DNA from: Christensenella timonensis | Lineage (GTDB): Bacteria; Bacillota; Clostridia; Christensenellales; Christensenellaceae | Assembly: GCF_900087015.1 (NCBI RefSeq) | Contig: NZ_FLKP01000002.1 | Location: 1,178,001-1,242,000 of the forward strand | Direction of reading: 5' to 3' | DNA: 64,000 nt | Part shown: one piece after another, positions 21,201 through 30,200 of the stretch | How the letters are laid out: every line of letters starts with the position of its first letter | How positions within the stretch are numbered: the stretch's first letter is position 1 | Notes under the pieces: generated by a model | Database searches by the model: none | What the model was told of the DNA's origin: nothing | What the model saw: only the letters and a program-made list of their open reading frames with translations | Made by a program: the position numbers and the translations under genes

Positions 21201-24200
21201 ACGGCACAAGCGTTATCGACGAAACCAATGTATTTGTTTCGGACGACCCGCTGAGCATCACGAACGCAGTTCCAATGACGCGCATTGCAGGAACGGATAC
21301 CTTCACTACGGCAGACGGCGCGCTGAAACTGGGCGGCAAAATGTATGTGGTGGCGAAGGATTCCAATAGCGGCGGCGCGCCGACATATGTGGAATTTGAA
21401 TCGCGCGTGGACGCATATTCGCCCGCAGTGGAAAGCATCACGGTAACGGAAAATATCGGAGACGCGCAGGATGTGGCGGCCAAAGTGCGCGACAGCCAGA
21501 GCGGCGTATCCCGCGTGTTCGCGTCAAGGGAGCTTGGCGCGGCGGACGGCGTGGAGCTGGAATTGGACAGCACGGCGGAAGCGGACGGCAGTCTCGTTAC
21601 ATACAGCGTGAAAAAGCTGGCGGCGGGGGACTGGTATTTGTACGCGGCGGATAACGTAGGCAACTTAAGCGCGGAGCCTACGCCGTTTACGGTAAGGGAC
21701 ATCGAGGATATGTCCATTGGGGATATTTCGCAATATTGGGACGGCCTCGGCGCGGGCGAAAGCGTAACGCCGCTCATAGAGAATAACCGCGCAATGGTGT
21801 GGTTTGGCAGCTATAACCAGACGGGGGAGAAGGAATCGCCCGTGCTTTGGCGTACTCTGGAATCGGGCAGCAGCGAAACGATGCTCATGACGGAATATGT
21901 ACCTGCTGCGGTACGCTATGACGATCTCGATGCATCGCCGGTCAATTTATACTGGGCAAATTTTAATGGCATAAACAGTGGTACACGCGCATGGATGAAT
22001 AATTTGCAGGGGCGCACGGTAGATTACGCATCCAATGGATTTTTGAATAACGCGTTTTCAGAAACCGAAAAAGCGTTGACGCTGAATACGATCGTTAAGC
22101 CTCCCGACAAAGACGGCGAGGCGTGGGGTTATGGTATCCCAACAAGCGATAAACTGTTCCTTTTAAATTCGGCACAGGCAACAGATCCAAAATATTATAA
22201 AGACGCGGCGGCCAGAAAAGTACTGGCGACCACGGACACAAAGAATAAACTTATGGCAGATGGCTACACTTCGGAAGTTACTGCGGATGGATATATACAT
22301 TACTATATTCCGGAGCCGTTCTCCTCGGCGAAATATAATCAGGTAAGTATCATTAATCAAGCCGGTAATATCGTGGGAGCAACTGCTTCTTTGTCGGTTT
22401 GTATACATGGCGTGCGCCCCGCGACAAACCTCGACAGTTCCTCGATCATGCTTGTCGCGGCAGGAAACGACGGCAGCGCGCCGCGCACAAGCGGAACGCT
22501 GACCGAGACAACGGGCAGCGCACCGGACTCTTTTGATACGGTTTACGGCAGCGATTCGCAGACGTTCCGTGTGTTTGAGCGCGTAACGGACGGCAGCCTC
22601 ACGATGGGCAATATCAACGGGGATGTCCGCACGGCGCTGGCAGGCGATATGCTGGACGTTTCATACGAGGGAGCAACGCGCTCGAAAATTGGCGCGGATA
22701 TTTACGCGGGCGTACTGCTTGTCAATAAAGTGACGCACGAGAAATACCAGGCGCGGTTACAAAAAATCACGGATGAAAACGGTACGCTGCAAATCACGCT
22801 GCCGTCCGGCCTTGCAAGCGGCAGCTATGCGATGTTCCTATGGGCAGAGAACGAACAACAGCGCAAGGCGAGCCAGCCGGTGAAATTTACGGTGAATATC
22901 GGGCAGGCAAAAGAGGAAACCGCGCCGGTTTTGAGCAACGGTACGCAGGTTCCGGCGGCGGGAACGAAAGCGCCGACCAAGAATATCACGATTACGGCAA
23001 GCGACGCAAGCGGGATCAGCAATATTTTCGTGGCGACGAACCCCGGCGCGATGAGCGGTATTTCCATGACGGCAAACGGCGGCAATGTGTATGAAAGCCA
23101 AACACTGTACACGAACGATACATACTATGTCATCGCCTACGATGTATTCGGAAACCGCAGCGTGTCCGGCGCAATCCCGGTATCGGACATCGGGATGAGC
23201 GACGGGAACCCGCCGGTGATCACGAACGGGAAGCAGGAAACGGACGAACTCAAAGCGGAAAAGAATGTCACTGCGGACGTTATGCGCGGCAGCGCGGAGA
23301 TTACGCAGGTCTATGTGACGGAACGCGACAACTCCACGGGCATGGAAACAGGCGATGTAGAGATGCAAAAAACTGGAAGCGGGGATGCCTACCAGACGGT
23401 ATCCGCGCTGAAGAAGAACGGCGTCTATTACGTGGTGGCGTACGACGCAGAGGGCAACCGCGCGGAAGTGCGCGTGCTTGTGGATAAGATAGAATTGGTG
23501 TCAAAAGACGATATTAGTACGTACTATGACGGGATCGTGAACGGCATGGGTACGGCGGCACGCGCGATGGTATGGTTCGGCGGATGGCCGCAGTCCGCGC
23601 CTGCGGCTACGGCAAACGAGCCTATGCTTTGGCGCACGCTGGAAAGCGACGCGGGCAGTATCACGCTTCTTTCTGAATACGCGCCGTATACGTCGTATTT
23701 TGATAAGGATACGGGCAATTATAACCAGTTCTGGTACAACAACGCAAACAAGGTATCGAGCGATATCCGTGCGTGGATGAACGGCGGCGCGGGTATGGTA
23801 TCGGATGGCAATTACAGCAGGTATATCAAAAGCGATACGACGTATCCTTCGTTCTATATCAACGCGTTTGGGGCAGAAGAGAAGGGATTGATCCTGCCGA
23901 CAAAAATCACGACAGAGGCGGGGAATGCTGCTGCGTGGGGCGGCCTATATGGGAACAACGGACAGGCGTATTCGGTGTTTGACAAGGTATTCGCGCTTTC
24001 GGCAGGCGATACGAAAGATGTCAAATATTTTGCGGGCGATACGGATTTAAAAACGATTATTACACCCAATGCAAGCAACAACGGAGCCAATAATAGTTAT
24101 ACGTCGGTTTATGGAACAATGACTGGAAAAGCTGGATATCACTACAATAATTATGGGTACTGGTTTACGCGCTCGCCTTATGATGGGACGGCTCACCAGG

Positions 24201-27200
24201 TTCATGCCGAGGGATATACCAGCGCAAGCGGATATATAGCGGATCATAATGCAAATGTAACCAATAATGACGCGGCGGCGCGTCCCGCGATTAACCTCGA
24301 CTCGTCGGCGGTGGTCTTCACGGCGGCAAGCAATACGGGCGGCAGTCCGGCAGTGCTGGGCGAGGATACGGCGCTCGTCAAGGCGGCGGGAGACGCGCCC
24401 TCTTCGTTTGCTTTAGCATATGGGACGGACAGCCAGAGCTTCCGTGTGTTCCGGCGCGGCGGACAGGAAATGACGCTGACGGCAGGAACGGGCTATGGCG
24501 GCGTGGATACGGTGACCTTTGATTATACGGGCGCGACATATGGACGCGACAACTATATTTCGGCAATGCTGGTGAATACGGCGACGAAAGATAAATGGAC
24601 GGGGCGGATCGCAAAGGTTACGGCTGCTGATGGCAGCGTAACGGTCAAGCTGCCCGTCAACGTAGGGGCGGAAGGGTACCGCCTGTATATATGGAACGAG
24701 AGCGAAGCGGATAAAAACACAAGCGAACCGATGATGTACGCGCTTGACCAGATGGGGCCGGAGATCGTGAGTGTGACGAATTTATACCGTGGGGCGGTAA
24801 ACGAAGAATGGACAAACGGCGAAAAGACGGTAGAAGCGGTCGTTAGGCCGCGCAGCACGGCGGTGGACGATGCGAAAGTATATATCGCGGACAGCATCGA
24901 CGCGGAGCCAAGCGCGGCAACGAACGTTTTTCTGTCGAAAAAGGCGGGCGCAGAGAATACCTATGAGGCCACAAAGGACGACTGGGTAAACGGCGGGCAG
25001 AAATACCTGATCGCGTACGACACGGCAGGCATGCGCAGCGCGTTTAAGTTCACGCTGTATGTGGATAAGTATTCGCCGAATATCTCAAATGTCATGGTGG
25101 GTAACGAACCGTCAACTTATGTACAATATGTTACCGCGCAAGTAATTGATACGCAGTCGGGCGTAAACCCGTCGCGCGTGTTTGCGTCGCAGGAATATAA
25201 AAATGCTGTGGACGGCATTTTGTTCACGCAGACAGTAGGAAGTAACCAATATACGGCGATGATTCCGGCCGGAACATGGTATATCTATGCAGTAGATAAC
25301 ATAGGCAATATCACAGACGAGATGAGCGTCTACAAGATCGAGGTGACGGGCACGGAAGATCCATCTATCGGGGATATTTCGCAGTACTATGACGGGATTT
25401 CCAACGCTACGGGCGCGCTCGACGAAGCAAACCGCGCGATGGTGTGGTTCGGCAATTTTATGCAGGGCGCCGATGGCACGCGGCATCCACTGCTATGGAG
25501 GACATTGGAGAGCACCACCGGCAGTACCATACTGATGACGGAATACAACCTCATTTCCGGTAATGTGCATAACAATACAGCCTCTGGAAACGAATACATA
25601 CTGAGCAATGTCAGGGGATGGCTGAACAGCTATTTGGTGACCGACTTTGATTTTTCAGGGGCGGATCAGGGATTTTTGAATAACCTGAACGACGCAAATA
25701 AAAATTTGATTATGACAACTGCTCTCGCGCCGGAAAGCTCAGCAGCCACGACACTGTATGACAAAGTATTTGCCATCAGCAATACCGAGCTTTATCGATA
25801 TTACGACGGGGATATTACAAAAAGTAGAGCGATGGGAACGGATTGGGCAAAAACAACCAGTTATTCGGGCGGCAAACTTGAAGACGCGGACGGTTATTCC
25901 GCTTACTGGCTGCGCACGCCGTCAACGGAATCAAGCAGACTTAAAGTAGCTGGGGCGATCAACTTCTCAACGGAAATATCTGTGGAATCCTCAACGATCG
26001 GGCTTCGGCCTGCTGTTAATCTTGACCCAAATCAGGTCATATTAACGGCCTCTGGTACGTATGGCGATGCGCCTTTAACTGTGGGGAGTACGCTCACGAA
26101 AGTTACAGGCGCTGCTCCTGATAGCTTTAGTATAAATTATGGAGCTGATAGCCAGTCGTTCCGTGTCTTTGAGCGGGACGTCAATCTTACGCTTGGTACG
26201 ACGACAGCCAAACGCGTGATCGCAGAAGCGGGAAATACGGTGCGTATCGACTATTTCGGTGCGAGCGCGTCCGACCAGAATTACTTCAATATGCTGCTCG
26301 TGGACAAGACGAGCAAGGCAAAGTGGCAGGGGCGTATCGCGCCTATCACGGCTACAAATGGATATGCGGAATTTATTCTGCCGGCGGATCTGCCGGACGG
26401 GAGCTATGCGGCGTTCATCTGGAACGAGAATGAAGGAACGAAGAAAGCAAGCGAGCCTGTGAAATTCAGCGTAAACATCGGCAGCATACCGGAAGATACG
26501 CAGCCGCCTGTGATCGCAAACGAAGCGCAGCAGCCGGCGGACGCGGCGCAGGTCAAGAAAGTTGCGGCGGACATCACGGATAACATCGGCGTGACGAACG
26601 CTTTTGTTTCCATGGATCAAAACGCGCTTGCGGGAACGTCGATGACTCCCGTGGGATCGGGTAACCAATGGGAAAGCCAGAACATCTATTATGAAGGGAC
26701 ATATTACATTATCGCGTACGACGCGGCGGGCAACCGCGCGGTGTCGGGCCCGGTGGTGGTATCGGATATTGCCAACCCGAACATACCTGTTATAACAAAC
26801 GTGAAGCAGGTGGACAACGCAGTGGCAAACAGCCGCGCCGTGCAGGCGGACGTTGCGTGGAGCAGCGGGGCAACGGGACAGCGCGTGTTCGTTGCGTCCG
26901 ACCCGAACGCAACGACGGGGATCGAATTGGTGCTTTCGGCGGGCGATACCTATGTATCGGAAACGGGCGTGGCCAAAAACGGCACATGGTATATCATCGC
27001 GGTGGACAGCAACGGAAACCGCGCGAGCGCGCCGGTGTATGTGGATAAGGTGTCCACGGTACTGCCGACGGACGTGAGCACGTATTATGACGGGATCGTG
27101 AATGGCAGCGCTACAGATAAAAGAGCGATGGTATGGTTCGGGAATTACCCGCAGAGCAGCGCAAGTGCGAACGAGCCGATCCTTTGGCGTACAGTAGAGA

Positions 27201-30200
27201 GCACGACAGGTAACGTGCTGATGATGAGTGAGTATTTACTCGCAGGAGGAAATTGGAATAACGCAGGCAATAATAATCTGTATGCTTCGGAAAGTGGAAG
27301 CAGTCACGCGCGTGCGTGGCTGAACAGTACACAGGGATGGGATTATGATTTCTCCTCCGGCACGGGTATCAATGGTGGTTTCTTGAATACAGCCTTCACA
27401 AATCCGCAAAAAAACATGGTGGTGGAAACGGTTGTCGAGGGGGAATCCAGCACGGCCGGCACAGGGAAGACTGTGTTCGATAAGTTGTTTCCGATTTCGT
27501 ATCAGGAAGCAGTTTCGTCTGTGTATTTCCCGACTTCGGGATCTAGAGCAGCAATCGCAACGCCTGTTTCCAAGACACAGGATGGAAACTGGCATCCTGC
27601 GGGTGGGCTAACCGGTACATATTGGATGCTCAGAACGCCTGACAGCACGACCAACAGCAACATATATCGTGTTAATGACACAGGGCAAATTTCGACGACA
27701 GGACCTGTAAATACGACGTGGAGCATTCGCCCCGCACTCAACCTCGATCCGTCAAAAATCGTTTTGACGGCGGCAAATAATGCGGGCGGCGCCCCTGCGG
27801 CGACGACGAATATCACGACAACAGCGCTTGGAAGCGCGCCTGCGAACTTTGCTGCGACGTACGGAACGCAGGATAACGAAAGCTTCCGCGTGTTTGAGCG
27901 CGGCGGGAACGGCGTGCTGACTGCGCAGATCTCGCACCTTAAGGGACATACGGAAGGGACGATCCGCTATTCAAGCGCGAGCTATGAAGCTGGGCAGACA
28001 TACATCGCGGGGTTGCTGGTAAACAAAAATACAAAAGAAAAATATGCGGCGCGCCTTATCGCGACGGACGCAAGCGGATATGGCACATTTGATATCACAC
28101 TTCCCGCGGACGTGGCGGATCATCCTGAAAATTATGCGCTATACATATGGAACGAAAACGAACAGGCGAGGACGACGAGCGACATCGTGATATTTGACGG
28201 GACGACGGAAGGGCTGAAATCTGACCGCGAGCCGCCGGTCATAAAGAGCGTTTTCCAGATACCGGATAACGATACATGGGAACAATCGCGCAAAATCGGC
28301 GCAACGGCGCTGGATGCGGAAACGGGCGTGCTTAAGCTGTTCTATACGGATCGCGCGCAGGGCGCGGAGTCGGGCACGGATATGGAATGGAACGCGATTG
28401 AAAACTGTTGGGAAAGCAAGGAAGAGATCACAACGCCGGGAACCTACTATGTGTACGGGATCGACAAGGCGGGCAACGTGACGAAAACGGGAACGCCGGT
28501 AGAACTGAAAAAGATCGACGCGATCGCGCCGGAAATCCTGGGCTATACCCTTGACAGCGCGGGCACGTTGAGCGTGACTGTCAAAGACACCGGCGGGAGC
28601 GGGATCGCGAAAGTTACGTGGAGCAGGACGGAAAGCGGCGCGGGGACGCAGATGCGCGAAACAGCCGAAGGAAGCGGCGTATTTGAAGGAACGGTACCGA
28701 CGGACGGCGGGGCCTACTGGCTGAGCGCGACAGACGGCGCGGGGAATGTGACGAAGCTGCAGACGAGCGGCGTATACCTGATTTATACGGAAGAGGACCT
28801 GCGGGATATTATAAACCATCCGGACGGCATGCATATCCAGAAAAACGATATCACGCTGACAAGCGAGTGGATTCCTGTGGGCAGCGCGGACACACCGTTC
28901 ACAGGCAGCTATGACGGAGGCGGATACCTTATTTACGGACTGCGCGCGGCAGGAGAGGAAAACACGGGGCTGTTTGGCGTTGCTAAAGACGCGACGCTGA
29001 AAAATATAGGCGTTGAAAACATAGAAATAAAGGGCGGAAACAACGCGGGCGCGCTGGTTGGCTTGGCGAAAGGCAGCATGGTGATAGAAAACTGCGACAG
29101 CGGCGTGGGCAGCGTAACGGGCAGCAGCAATGCTGGCGGCCTTGCGGGCTCGGTTATTGCCGGCGACGGATGCGCCGCGCATATTACGGGCAGCTACAGC
29201 AAAACAGACGTTACGGGAGGTATGAACACGGGCGGCCTGATTGGCTTTGCGGCGGGCAGTACCTCCGGCGATACGACCACCATTCAAACAAGCTACAGCA
29301 AGGGGCGTGTGAGCAGCGAAGCGGGCAGTTTTGTGGGCGGCGTGATCGGGCAGCTTACGGATGCAAGCCTTGCGGACGCTTATGCCACGGGCGCGGTGGC
29401 GGCGAGCGGCACGGCAAATATTGGCGGCGTTGCCGGCGGACTGTCGGGCAAGGCGCAGGCCAGCGGCTGTTACTGGAACGCAAGCGGCAACGGCGCGGTG
29501 TACGGGATCGGCGCGGCGGACGGCGGCGGCAGTGACGAAACGGGCAAGACAGGGAAGCTGGCCCGGCCCGATATGCTGGGCAAGACGTTCGGCCTGCCGA
29601 CAGGGGATGCGGGTTATACGCTCGTGCGTACAGGATATCCGGATATCACGGCAAACCCGGATAAACACCCAACGGATGTATATTATATCCGCACGGAAGA
29701 AGATTTAAAGGATATGGCCAACCATCCATATGCGGTGCATATCCAGCTCAATAATATCGAGCTAACTGGAAACTGGACGCCGGTGGGCAGCGCAAGCGAA
29801 CCGTTCAGCGGCGTATTCGACGGCGGTGGTTATGCGCTGGATGGCCTTGTGGTGAGCGGTACGAACAACCTGGGCTTATTCGGGTACGTGAGCGGCGCAG
29901 ACATCAAAAACGTCCGGCTCGAAAATGTGACGGTAACGGGCAACCAGTATGTAGGCGCGCTCGCGGGGCGTTTAGACAGCAGTATCGGCGCAAGCAGCAT
30001 TACCAACTGCGCGGCGGTATCGGGCAGCATAACGGGCATGGTGTTTGTGGGCGGCCTCATTGGGTATACGTCGTCAAGCAATGCTTCGGTGATCGACGGT
30101 TGTTATAACCTGTGCGGCGTAAGCGCACAATCAGGGACGCAGGCGGCAAACGTGGGAGGTATCGCAGGGTATTTGTACGGCGGAGCTGCGGGTGCGCCGA